From: Salinibacterium sp.
Lineage (GTDB): Bacteria > Actinomycetota > Actinomycetes > Actinomycetales > Microbacteriaceae
Assembly: GCA_019638845.1 (NCBI GenBank)
Contig: JAHBSZ010000002.1
Coordinates: 186,001-250,000 of the forward strand
Direction of reading: 5' to 3'
DNA: 64,000 nucleotides
Below are positions 43,141 to 50,789 of this stretch, one piece after another; the first letter of the stretch is position 1; each line of letters begins with the position of its first letter. The position numbers and the translations under genes were made by a program. The notes below the pieces were generated by a model. It made no database searches. It worked only from the letters and a program-made list of their open reading frames with translations, and had not been told where the DNA came from.

Positions 43141-43173
43141 TGACCGATCGGTCAGACCCTGTCCGATCGGTCA
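43141..43173. promoter_or_regulatory. two TetR operator sites
   Basis: TGACCGATCGGTCA (43141-43154) is a perfect 14-base palindrome. TGTCCGATCGGTCA (43160-43173) repeats it with one mismatch, 19 bases away, close to two helical turns. The spacing and form are typical of TetR/AcrR operators binding two dimers. Confidence 0.8.
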
Positions 43174-43242
43174 GTTTGCCAGTGAATCCTCAGCGATAAC
43201 TCAGCCAACGTGATTCCTCTGGGCCGGATTCACGGCTCGGGG

Positions 43243-43248
43243 TACCCT
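43243..43248 (+). promoter_or_regulatory. -10 box of leaderless small membrane gene
   Basis: TACCCT, then six bases, then the ATG at 43255. Confidence 0.45.
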
Positions 43249-43254
43249 CGGAAC

Positions 43255-43446
43255 ATGCGCAAGTTCATTCTCAACACCACTCTTCTCAGCGCGCTCTTCG
43301 GGGGATGGGGTACCGTGCAGGCCACCCGGAAAGGTCCGCGCGACTGGCGGCTCATCCTCATGTGGGTCAGCTGGGGCCTCACCGTAGCGATCGCGGTCGG
43401 CACCATCATCAAAGACGCTGAAGACCAGAACGAACTGGAGAACTGA
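43255..43446 (+). CDS. small single- or two-helix membrane protein
   Basis: A 63-residue protein with a basic N-terminus (MRKFILNTT), a short hydrophobic segment (about 9-20) and a clearer helix (about 33-50, LILMWVSWGLTVAIAVG), ending acidic (DAEDQNELEN). ATG directly behind a TACCCT -10 box. The next gene starts two bases after its stop. Not recognised. Confidence 0.6.
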   Translation: MRKFILNTTLLSALFGGWGTVQATRKGPRDWRLILMWVSWGLTVAIAVGTIIKDAEDQNELEN

Positions 43447-43447
43447 C

Positions 43448-43723
43448 ATGTACGACAACGGCCCTTACGGACTCCACATTGTGGGACTAGCCGCCTCGGC
43501 GCTCGGCACACTCGTGCTCGTGATCGTCGCGATCGGGCTCATCGTCCTGCTCGTGCGCTTCCTTCTTGTGGCGACCACTGCCGCAAAACTGTATGTCGCG
43601 AAGAACTCGCCAGCGCAGCCCACGACGGCCCCGGTCGCCGCCGCACCCGCTCCGGCAGCCGCCACGACCAAGCCGACAACCACGACCAAGCCGCGCACGC
43701 CAAAGGCTCCGCCCGCTAGCTGA
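43448..43723 (+). CDS. small membrane protein with Ala/Pro/Thr-rich tail
   Basis: A 91-residue protein. One helix (about 10-40, LGTLVLVIVAIGLIVLLVRFLL) is followed by a tail of alanine, proline, threonine and lysine (TTKPTTTTKPRTPKAPP) that looks like a flexible or wall-spanning segment. Coupled to the previous small gene by a two-base gap. Its last eight bases overlap the convergent FadR-type gene. Function unknown. Confidence 0.6.
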   Translation: MYDNGPYGLHIVGLAASALGTLVLVIVAIGLIVLLVRFLLVATTAAKLYVAKNSPAQPTTAPVAAAPAPAAATTKPTTTTKPRTPKAPPAS

Positions 43724-44426
43724 GGAAGCCGCGCAGCAACGCCGCCGACCCGGCGAGATGCTCGGTCATCGCGGACGCCGCCCGTTCCGCATTCCCCGTC
43801 AGGATGGCGACCACGATCGCCTCGTGCTGCTCGTTGGAATGCTCGATGTTGCGCTCGAGGAGCGGGATGTCGTCGAGAAGTCGATTGACGCGCGTGCGGT
43901 TGTCGGCCAGCAATGACACGAGGGACGGGGTGCCCACGAGTTCGCCGATCGACAGGTGCAGCCGGGAGTCATGGCGGCGGTAGTCGGCGGGCGAGGCCGT
44001 CGCGGTCTCCTTGAGTCGGGTCCAGAGCAGCTCACGTTCCGATGCCGAGAGCTCCCGGGCCGCCGCCGCGCGGGCCGCGCCCACCTCGAGGATGTCCCGG
44101 AGCCCGAGAACGTCTTCGATCTCCGCTGCCGTCGGCGCCGCAGCATCCGGACCGACCGGCGTGTGCGGAATCGTGGCGCTCACGAAGGTGCCGCCATACC
44201 GTCCCCGCCGGGCGACAAGATAGCCGGCGTCGCTCAGCGACCGGATGGCGTCACGCACGGTGTCGCGACTCACCGAGAATCGCACCGCGAGATCGCGCTC
44301 CGGCGGGAGCGCCTCCCCTGGTTGCACGATGCCGAGCCGGATGGTCTGGAGGAGGCGCGCGACCGTGTCCTCGAACGCATTCCCGTTGCGAACCGGACCG
44401 AACAGTACCTCCCCCGCGTCAGTCAT
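43716..44426 (-). CDS. FadR/GntR-family transcriptional regulator
   Basis: A 236-residue regulator. The N-terminal GntR winged helix reads LPPERDLAVRFSVSRDTVRDAIRSLSDAGYL, followed by a GRYGGTFV wing. The C-terminal 130 residues are an all-helical FCD domain with ligand histidines (YRRHDSRLH, NEQHEAI), a metal/organic acid sensor. It is the last gene of the minus-strand amine catabolism set, four bases after the SDR start side, and is the likely regulator of it. Confidence 0.88.
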   Translation of the reverse strand: MTDAGEVLFGPVRNGNAFEDTVARLLQTIRLGIVQPGEALPPERDLAVRFSVSRDTVRDAIRSLSDAGYLVARRGRYGGTFVSATIPHTPVGPDAAAPTAAEIEDVLGLRDILEVGAARAAAARELSASERELLWTRLKETATASPADYRRHDSRLHLSIGELVGTPSLVSLLADNRTRVNRLLDDIPLLERNIEHSNEQHEAIVVAILTGNAERAASAMTEHLAGSAALLRGFLS

Positions 44427-44430
44427 GGAA

Positions 44431-45219
44431 TCAGAGGGGGGTCACATAGGCCGAGCTGATACCGCCGTCGACGAGGAACGTCGAGGCGGTGATGAACGAC
44501 GCGTCATCACTAGCGAGGAATGCGACGGCCGCCGCAAGTTCTTCGGGCTCTGCGAACCGTCCCTTCGGAATGTGCACGAGGCGACGCTGAGCGCGCTCCG
44601 GGTCTTTCGCGAAGAGCTCCTGCAGCAACGGGGTGTTCACCGGGCCAGGGCACAGTGCGTTGACCCGGATGCCCTGCCGCGCGAACTGCACGCCGAGCTC
44701 CTTCGTCATCGCGAGCACGCCGCCCTTCGACGCGGTATAGGAGATCTGCGACGTCGCCGACCCCATCACGGCGACGAACGACGCGGTGTTGATGATCGAC
44801 CCGGACTGCTGGGCAACCATGTGCCGCAGGGCCGCGCGCGAGCAGAGGTAGACACTCTTGAGGTTGACGTCCTGCACACGATCCCACGCCGGCAGCTCCG
44901 TCGTCTCGATGGAGTCGTCCTCAGGCGGCGAGATTCCCGCATTGTTGAAGGCGATGTCCACCGAACCGTAGGTCGACTTGGCGGTGTCGAACAGGTTGTT
45001 GACCTGGGCTTCGTCGGTGACATCCACCTTGACGAACAAGCCTCCAACCTCGGCCGCGGCGGCCTCTCCGGTCTCGGCGTTGAAGTCACCGATGACAACG
45101 GTCGCGCCCTCGGCAGCGAAACGCTTGGCCGTCGCAAAACCGATTCCGCTTGCGCCGCCCGTGATGACGGCGACCTTCCCGGCGAGGCGCTGGGTGAGGT
45201 CGATCTTGGTGATTGCCAT
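44431..45219 (-). CDS. SDR oxidoreductase of the gamma-glutamyl amine cluster
   Basis: A 262-residue classical SDR with TGGASGIGFATAKRF as the NAD-binding loop, IAFNNAG, the catalytic serine in NTASFVAV and YTASK. AAAGGA lies eight bases before the ATG at 45219. It is in the same direction as the ligase, hydrolase and aldehyde dehydrogenase genes. If the cluster handles ethanolamine, this enzyme would oxidise the terminal alcohol of gamma-glutamylethanolamide to the aldehyde, a step that the putrescine pathway does with the flavoenzyme PuuB. That role is inferred from context. Confidence 0.85.
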   Translation of the reverse strand: MAITKIDLTQRLAGKVAVITGGASGIGFATAKRFAAEGATVVIGDFNAETGEAAAAEVGGLFVKVDVTDEAQVNNLFDTAKSTYGSVDIAFNNAGISPPEDDSIETTELPAWDRVQDVNLKSVYLCSRAALRHMVAQQSGSIINTASFVAVMGSATSQISYTASKGGVLAMTKELGVQFARQGIRVNALCPGPVNTPLLQELFAKDPERAQRRLVHIPKGRFAEPEELAAAVAFLASDDASFITASTFLVDGGISSAYVTPL

Positions 45220-45285
45220 GCGTGTTCCTTTCGCGGGTCGAGCTAGCGGAGACCTCGGCATGAGATCTCGACGAGCTCTCTCCGC

Positions 45286-46647
45286 CTAGTCGGTGCTGAT
45301 GAAGACGTTCTTGGTTTCCGTGAATGCTGAAGCTGCGTCGGGGCCCAACTCACGGCCGAGGCCGCTCTGCTTGAACCCACCGAAGGGCGTCGAATACCGC
45401 ACGCTCGAATGGGAGTTGACCGAGAGGTTGCCGCTGTCGATCCCGCGCGCGACCCGGATGGCCCGGCCCACGTCGCGCGTCCAGATCGAGCCGCTCAGTC
45501 CGTAGATACTCGAGTTCGCGAGGGCGATCCCGTCCGCTTCGTCGTCGAACGGGAGCACTGTCACGACCGGCCCGAAGATCTCCTCCGTTACGCGACGGTC
45601 GTCGCGACTCTTCGGCAGCACGACGGTGGGCGCGAACCAGTACCCCGGCCCGGTCGGGGCCGTCCCGCGGAATGCGACATCCGCATCATCCGGCTGGAAG
45701 GCAGTCACGGAGTCGAAGTGCGCCTTCGAGACGAGCGGACCCATCTCGGTCGCCTCGTGGGTCGGGTCGCCGACGACGACCCCCTTCACTGCTGGCTCGA
45801 GAAGATGCAGGAACTTTTCCAAGACACTCCGCTCTACGAGGATCCGCGAGCGCGCACAGCAATCTTGTCCTGCGTTTTCGAACACCGCGTAGGGGGCGGA
45901 TGCGGCCGCCTTCTCAAGGTCGGCGTCGGCGAACACGACGTTCGCACTCTTGCCGCCGAGCTCGAGAGTGACCGCTTTGACCTGTGCCGCGCATCCGGCC
46001 ATAACCTGCTTGCCGACCTCGGTCGAGCCGGTGAAGACAATTTTGCGCACGTTCTCGTGGGTGACGAATCGCTCACCGACCACCGACCCCTTGCCGGGAA
46101 GCACTTGGAACAAGCCGTCGGGCAGTCCCGCTTCGAGCGCGAGTTCGCCGAGTCGGATGGCCGTGAGCGGCGTCCACTCCGCGGGCTTGAGCACAACCGC
46201 GTTGCCCGCCGCGAGAGCAGGGGCGAATCCCCAGCTCGCGATGGTCATCGGGAAGTTCCACGGAACGATGATGCCCACGACCCCGAGCGGTTCGAGGAAG
46301 GTAATGTCGAGCCCGCCAGCGACGGGAATCTGGCTGCCGATCATCCGTTCGGGTGCCGCCGCGTAGTAGTTGAGCACGTCGCGGACATGGCCAGCTTCCC
46401 AACGAGCCTGACTGACCGGATGCCCGGAGTTGACGACCTCGAGAAGTGCGAGTTCTTCGATCGCACCCCCGACCGCGGTGGCGAAATCGCGAAGCGCACC
46501 CGCCCGGGCCGCTGGCGCGAGCGCTGACCAAGCCTTCTGCGCCACCAAGGCGCGAGCGACAGCATCGTCAACGCCGTCTAGCGTGGTCTGCTCTACCGTG
46601 CGGAATTCCGCTCCGGTCGCCGGGTTGATGAGGGCGGTGCTAGCCAT
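45286..46647 (-). CDS. aldehyde dehydrogenase (PuuC-like)
   Basis: A 453-residue NAD(P)-dependent dehydrogenase. It has VPWNFPMTIASWGFAPALAAG, the FTGSTEVGK nucleotide loop, the general base in LELGGKSANV, the catalytic cysteine in NAGQDCCARSR and the EEIFGPVV motif. ATG 46647 has GAGGAG upstream and overlaps the PuuD-like gene by eight bases. It should oxidise the gamma-glutamyl aminoaldehyde to the acid. Specificity is inferred from the cluster. Confidence 0.9.
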   Translation of the reverse strand: MASTALINPATGAEFRTVEQTTLDGVDDAVARALVAQKAWSALAPAARAGALRDFATAVGGAIEELALLEVVNSGHPVSQARWEAGHVRDVLNYYAAAPERMIGSQIPVAGGLDITFLEPLGVVGIIVPWNFPMTIASWGFAPALAAGNAVVLKPAEWTPLTAIRLGELALEAGLPDGLFQVLPGKGSVVGERFVTHENVRKIVFTGSTEVGKQVMAGCAAQVKAVTLELGGKSANVVFADADLEKAAASAPYAVFENAGQDCCARSRILVERSVLEKFLHLLEPAVKGVVVGDPTHEATEMGPLVSKAHFDSVTAFQPDDADVAFRGTAPTGPGYWFAPTVVLPKSRDDRRVTEEIFGPVVTVLPFDDEADGIALANSSIYGLSGSIWTRDVGRAIRVARGIDSGNLSVNSHSSVRYSTPFGGFKQSGLGRELGPDAASAFTETKNVFISTD

Positions 46648-47410
46648 TCCTGCTCCTCGACGCGTGGTAGTCGGCCGCAGCACTGACGACTCCCGCGAAC
46701 AGGCGGGCGTCACTGGCGGCGCCCTCCTCTGGATGCCACTGCACGGCAACCCCGAACGGCAGCGCGGGCATCTCGACGGCTTGGATTGTGCCGTCATCGC
46801 TTCGAGCGGACACGACGAGCCCGGGCGCGACTTCGTCGATCGCCTGGTGGTGATGGCTCTTGATTTCGACGGTCTTGTCGCCAGCGAAGAGGCTGCCCAG
46901 CGTGGTGTCGGGCTCGATTCCGGCCTCGTTGTCGCTGAAGTACCCGAGCCGCTCCCGATAGCGATCCGAGCCGAGCGTGTCCGGCAGGTGTTGGGTGAGC
47001 GTGCCGCCGAGTGCGACGTTGAGCATTTGAGCTCCTCGGCAGATCCCAAGGAACGGCATCTCCCTTTCGATCGCCGCCGTCAGGAGGGCGTCCTCCCACG
47101 CGTCACGATCGAGCCGAGGTTCGTCGGTGTCGGGGTGCCGCTCCTGCCCGTAGCGCGCCGGATCGACATCCTTGCCACCGGTGATGATCAGTCCGTCCAA
47201 CGAATCGAGCACACTGTTGGCGATCGTGCTGTCGACAGGCTGGGGTGGGAGCAATATCGCTATGCCACCGGCGTTGGTGACCGCGTCGAAGTACACCTGT
47301 GGCAGGAAGGAGGCGGGCACGTCCCACGCCCCCGTCTGTGCCTGTTCCAGATAGGTGGTCAGACCGATGAGTGGTCGCCTTGCTGATGTATCAGAACCGC
47401 TCAAAACCAC
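46640..47410 (-). CDS. gamma-glutamyl-amide hydrolase, class I amidotransferase (PuuD-like)
   Basis: A 256-residue class I glutamine amidotransferase-like hydrolase with the Cys-His-Glu triad: Cys124 in GICRGAQML, and His226 and Glu228 in VQWHPEE. In E. coli, PuuD frees GABA from gamma-glutamyl-GABA. Here it would release glutamate and the oxidised amine (glycine if the substrate is ethanolamine). GTG start; the ligase gene overlaps its start by 20 bases and the aldehyde dehydrogenase overlaps its end by eight. Confidence 0.9.
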   Translation of the reverse strand: MVLSGSDTSARRPLIGLTTYLEQAQTGAWDVPASFLPQVYFDAVTNAGGIAILLPPQPVDSTIANSVLDSLDGLIITGGKDVDPARYGQERHPDTDEPRLDRDAWEDALLTAAIEREMPFLGICRGAQMLNVALGGTLTQHLPDTLGSDRYRERLGYFSDNEAGIEPDTTLGSLFAGDKTVEIKSHHHQAIDEVAPGLVVSARSDDGTIQAVEMPALPFGVAVQWHPEEGAASDARLFAGVVSAAADYHASRSRNG

Positions 47411-48773
47411 GAACCCGCTCCCAATCGGTAATTGCCGCGTCGAATGCGGCCTGCTCTACGCGCGCATTGTTGAGATAGTGCGCAACTACATCTTCGCCGA
47501 AAGCCTGGCTGGCGACCTCGGAACCGGCAAACAGCTCGGTGGCCTCCCGCAGTGACGACGGAACACGCGGAGCGTCAGACGCGTAGGCGTTCCCTTCGAA
47601 GATCGGCTCGAGTTCGAGTTCGTGCTCGATGCCGTAGAGGCCTCCCGCGATGAGGGCCGCGACCGCGAGGTACTGGTTCACGTCACCACCGGGCACCCGG
47701 TTTTCGACACGCAACGAACGACCGTGGCCGACCACACGGAGGGCGCACGTGCGGTTGTCGAGTCCCCACGCGACGGCGGTGGGAGCGAAACTTCCCTCGA
47801 CGTAGCGCTTGTAGGAGTTGATGTTGGGAGCGAAGAACAGCGTCAGCTCACGGAGGGTAGCCAGTTGACCGGCGATCCAGTGCTCCATGAGTTTCGAGAA
47901 TCCGTACTTGCCGTTCTTGTCGGCCATAACGGGATCACCGCCCTTGCCCACCACAGACAAGTGGATGTGGCACGAGTTGCCCTCGCGCTCGTTGAACTTC
48001 GCCATGAAGGTGAGCGACTTGCCGTGGGCATCCGCGATCTCTTTTGCGCCGTTCTTGTAGATCGAGTGGTTGTCGCACGTCGCGAGCGCATCGGTGTACC
48101 GGAAGGCGATCTCCTGCTGGCCAAGGTTGCATTCACCCTTGACGCCCTCGCTGTACATTCCCGCGCCGTCCATGCTGTTGCGGATGTCGCGCAACAGCGG
48201 CTCCATACGAGTCGACGCCATCAGGGCGTAGTCGATGTTGTAGTCGCTCGCGGGCGTCAGGCCCTCGTACTTCTTCTTCCACGCCTCGCGATAGCTGTCG
48301 TCGAAGACGATGAACTCAAGCTCCGTACCGACAAACGGCTGCAGGCCCTTCTCGGCGAGGCGCGCGATTTGACGCTTGAGTACCTGGCGGGGATCGGGGG
48401 CGACGGGCGTTTCGTCAAGCCACGTGAGGTCTGCGGTCACCATCGCCGTACCGGGCAGCCACGGCGTGAGGCGCAGCGTGTCTAGGTCTGGGATCATCGC
48501 CATGTCGCCATAGCCGCGCTCCCAGGAGGAGATCGCATAGCCGTCAACTGTGTTCATCTCGACGTCAACCGCGAGGAGGTAGTTGCAACACTCGGCGCCG
48601 TGCTCCGCGAGCTCCTCGAGGAATAGTCGAGCCGATGCCCGCTTGCCGACAAGACGACCCTGCATGTCCGTGAACGCGATGATGACGGTGTCGATCTCGT
48701 GGGAAGCGACCAGGGCGGTCAGCTCCTGAACGGTGAGATTCCCGGTCTTCTGCGTGGTGCTCGCGTGTGCCAA
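47391..48773 (-). CDS. glutamine synthetase-like gamma-glutamylamine ligase
   Basis: A 460-residue member of the GlnA fold: an N-terminal beta-grasp domain, then LEFIVFD with the first metal glutamate, NSCHIHLSV, RVVGHGRSLRVENRVPGGDVN and a C-terminal helix bundle. It fits the PuuA/GlnA3/GlnA4 group rather than housekeeping synthetase and lacks an adenylylation loop of NLYDLP type. TTG start with AGGAGG six bases upstream. Likely attaches glutamate to ethanolamine or another amine. It is divergent from the permease at 48948. Confidence 0.88.
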   Translation of the reverse strand: MAHASTTQKTGNLTVQELTALVASHEIDTVIIAFTDMQGRLVGKRASARLFLEELAEHGAECCNYLLAVDVEMNTVDGYAISSWERGYGDMAMIPDLDTLRLTPWLPGTAMVTADLTWLDETPVAPDPRQVLKRQIARLAEKGLQPFVGTELEFIVFDDSYREAWKKKYEGLTPASDYNIDYALMASTRMEPLLRDIRNSMDGAGMYSEGVKGECNLGQQEIAFRYTDALATCDNHSIYKNGAKEIADAHGKSLTFMAKFNEREGNSCHIHLSVVGKGGDPVMADKNGKYGFSKLMEHWIAGQLATLRELTLFFAPNINSYKRYVEGSFAPTAVAWGLDNRTCALRVVGHGRSLRVENRVPGGDVNQYLAVAALIAGGLYGIEHELELEPIFEGNAYASDAPRVPSSLREATELFAGSEVASQAFGEDVVAHYLNNARVEQAAFDAAITDWERVRGFERF

Positions 48774-48947
48774 CTAGCTCCTCCTTGAGTGTTCTGCCGA
48801 CCATTACATCACGCGAGAGTCGCGATTAGCTGGGAAGTCGTAACGCGCAATTTACATCTAAAGGTAGACAACAAGTACCAATAGCCGACAAACTCATGTG
48901 AATTCCGCAGGCGATGGTGCCTGCGTCCGATGTCTCATGGAGGACAA
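48774..48947. promoter_or_regulatory. divergent promoter region of the amine cluster
   Basis: 174 bases between the TTG of the ligase and the ATG of the permease, with an AT-rich centre (48840-48900). GGTAGACAA (48863-48871) resembles half of a FadR-type GntR site (T.GT..AC.A form) but is not a full palindrome. No other clear operator is seen. Confidence 0.35.
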
Positions 48948-50477
48948 ATGGCGGAATCAAAGGGCACGAGCGTGTCCGGCGTTAGGTACACCAAGGCCGA
49001 GGCTGGTTACTTCGAAAAACGGAGCCTCAAACGCACGGCTGGAATCTGGGGCCTCTGGGGCCTCGGCATCGCCGCGGTTATCTCGGGCGACTTCTCAGGC
49101 TGGAACTTCGGTCTCGATTTCGCAGGCTGGGGCGGAATGCTCATCGCATTCCTCATCGTCGTCGTCATGTACTTCGGCATGCTGTTCTCCATCGGTGAGA
49201 TGGCGGCAGCCCAACCACACACAGGTGGGGCTTACTCGTTCGCACGCGCGGCGATGGGGCCGTGGGGCGGTTTCGTCACCGGCCTAGCCGAGACGATCGA
49301 GTACGTCGCGACCACTGGTGTGATCGTGTACTTCTCCGCGTCCTACGCCGACGGAGTCACCTCGGCGCTGTTCGGCTTCAGCATGCCCGGCTGGATCTGG
49401 TGGATCATCCTGTATGCGATCTTCATCCTTCTGAACTCTGCGGGAGCTTCGATTTCGTTCAAGTTCGCCCTCGTGGTGGCCTTGGTCTCGATCGCGATTC
49501 TGGGATTGTTCTTCATCATGTCGCTGGCGTCCGGACAGTTCTCGTTCGACAAGCTGTTCGACATCGCGCCCGACGCCGGCCAGACCGCATTCCTGCCTCA
49601 CGGTTTCGGTGCGATCCTGTTCGCGCTGCCGTTCGCTATGTGGTTCTTCCTCGGGATTGAGGAGCTTCCGCTCGCTGCGGAGGAGTCGACCAACCCGGCA
49701 AAGGACATCCCCAAGGCCGGAATCACCGGCATGGTCACGCTCGTCGTGCTCGGCATCCTGGTGCTCGTGCTCAACCCGGGTGTCACCGGATCCGCTGCAC
49801 TCGCCACCTCGGGCGAGCCGTTGCTCGATGGCTTCCGGGCCTTCCTGCCTGACACGGTGGCCGCGCTGCTTGCTGCATTCGCGCTGCTCGGTCTGCTGGC
49901 ATCCCTGCAGGGAATCATGTTCGCCTACGGGCGCAACATGTACTCGCTGTCACGCGCCGGTTACTACCCGAAGTTCCTGTCCCTGACGGGCAAGCGTCAA
50001 ACCCCGTGGGTCGCGCTTCTGGTGGGTGGTGTGATCGGGTTCGCCGCTCTCCTGCTCGTCGACTTCGGTGGAGCCGTCGCCGGACCGATCGTGTTGAACA
50101 TCGCGGTCTGGGGTGCGGTCATCGCGTACGCCCTGCAGATGGTCTCGTTCATCATTCTGCGCAAGAAGTTCCCGACCGCGAAGCGGCCCTACCTCAGCCC
50201 CACCGGCATCCCCGGTGCGGTCGTCGCAGGTCTCATCGCGGTGTTGATCTTCGTCGGGTTCATCCTGCAGGAAGCGTTCCGTCCTGCGATCATCGCGATC
50301 GCGGTCGTCTACGTCGTGATGCTCGCCCTGTTCGCCCTGTTCGGTCGCACCAAGCTCGTGCTCTCCCCGGAGGAGGAGTACGCGCTCAGCGGCGGAATGC
50401 ACGGCGACCCACAGGCCGAAGGCTATGACGCAATGGAGGGCGAAGTCTTTGGTTCGGACGGGTCCAAGAAGAAGTAG
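48948..50477 (+). CDS. APC-family permease, ethanolamine permease type
   Basis: A 509-residue transporter with 12 or more helices. The N-terminus YTKAEAGYFEKRSLKRTAGIWG and the stretch VISGDFSGWNFGLDFAGWGG match, as I recall, proteins named ethanolamine permease, and AAEESTNPAKDIPKAGI is the conserved cytoplasmic loop. ATG 48948 is chosen because TGGAGG lies just upstream; the frame opens six codons earlier. It is divergent from the gamma-glutamylamine ligase, so uptake and first reaction are controlled together. A terminator follows. Confidence 0.85.
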   Translation: MAESKGTSVSGVRYTKAEAGYFEKRSLKRTAGIWGLWGLGIAAVISGDFSGWNFGLDFAGWGGMLIAFLIVVVMYFGMLFSIGEMAAAQPHTGGAYSFARAAMGPWGGFVTGLAETIEYVATTGVIVYFSASYADGVTSALFGFSMPGWIWWIILYAIFILLNSAGASISFKFALVVALVSIAILGLFFIMSLASGQFSFDKLFDIAPDAGQTAFLPHGFGAILFALPFAMWFFLGIEELPLAAEESTNPAKDIPKAGITGMVTLVVLGILVLVLNPGVTGSAALATSGEPLLDGFRAFLPDTVAALLAAFALLGLLASLQGIMFAYGRNMYSLSRAGYYPKFLSLTGKRQTPWVALLVGGVIGFAALLLVDFGGAVAGPIVLNIAVWGAVIAYALQMVSFIILRKKFPTAKRPYLSPTGIPGAVVAGLIAVLIFVGFILQEAFRPAIIAIAVVYVVMLALFALFGRTKLVLSPEEEYALSGGMHGDPQAEGYDAMEGEVFGSDGSKKK

Positions 50478-50488
50478 TTGATCGAGCC

Positions 50489-50521
50489 GAAGGCCCCGTC
50501 CGCACCGCGGGCGGGGCCTTC
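50489..50521 (+). terminator. terminator hairpin after the permease
   Basis: GAAGGCCCCG (50489-50498) pairs with CGGGGCCTTC (50512-50521), and the inner bases extend the stem by four pairs around a five-base loop. It starts 11 bases after the stop codon. There is no T run, as is common in high-GC genomes. Confidence 0.78.
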
Positions 50522-50555
50522 GTCATCACCGGGGCCGCCTACCCCGCCCGGCCCG

Positions 50556-50635
50556 CCCGGCCCGCCTGCACCGCCCGGCCCGCCCGCACCGCCCGGCCCG
50601 CCTGCACGCCTGCACCGCCCGGCCCGCCCGCACCT
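50556..50635. repeat. 18-base tandem repeat, four copies
   Basis: The unit CCCGGCCCGCCYGCACCG occurs at 50556-50573, 50574-50591, 50592-50617 (with an eight-base internal insertion) and 50618-50635 (last base differs). It lies between the permease terminator and the AbiEi-like gene. Because 18 bases are six codons, one frame reads as glycine-proline-proline repeats, but no gene signals accompany it. Confidence 0.85.
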
Positions 50636-50637
50636 GT

Positions 50638-50654
50638 GGCGCGGGGGTTTCGAC
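50638..50654 (+). repeat. 17-base repeat, left copy flanking the AbiEi-like gene
   Basis: GGCGCGGGGGTTTCGAC is found here and again, identical, at 51730-51746 at the other side of the AbiEi-like gene. GCGGGC follows both copies a few bases later. Confidence 0.7.
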
Positions 50655-50789
50655 TCGACGCGGGCTTGACGCCAAGCGCGCGCCGTCATATCCCCCGCGA
50701 GCGCTCCTCCACCGTCGCCCAAGCAGACCGCTGACCACGGATGCCCAAACTCCCCGCTCGCGCGGGTGCGGCCTTGGCAGCATCCGCGC

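Noticed and set aside
45286-48773. Reading the gamma-glutamyl cluster as the standard putrescine (Puu) pathway
   Set aside because: The essential flavin oxidase PuuB is absent, an SDR takes its place, and the permease resembles ethanolamine permeases.
48840-48900. FadR-type operator in the permease-ligase gap
   Set aside because: GGTAGACAA is only a partial match without a symmetrical second half, so it is mentioned in the intergenic entry but not claimed as a site.
50478-50669. Open frame reading as collagen-like Gly-Pro-Pro repeats after the permease
   Set aside because: It begins at the permease stop, covers the terminator hairpin, and its repetition comes from an 18-base GC-rich tandem repeat; no ribosome binding site or promoter is present.
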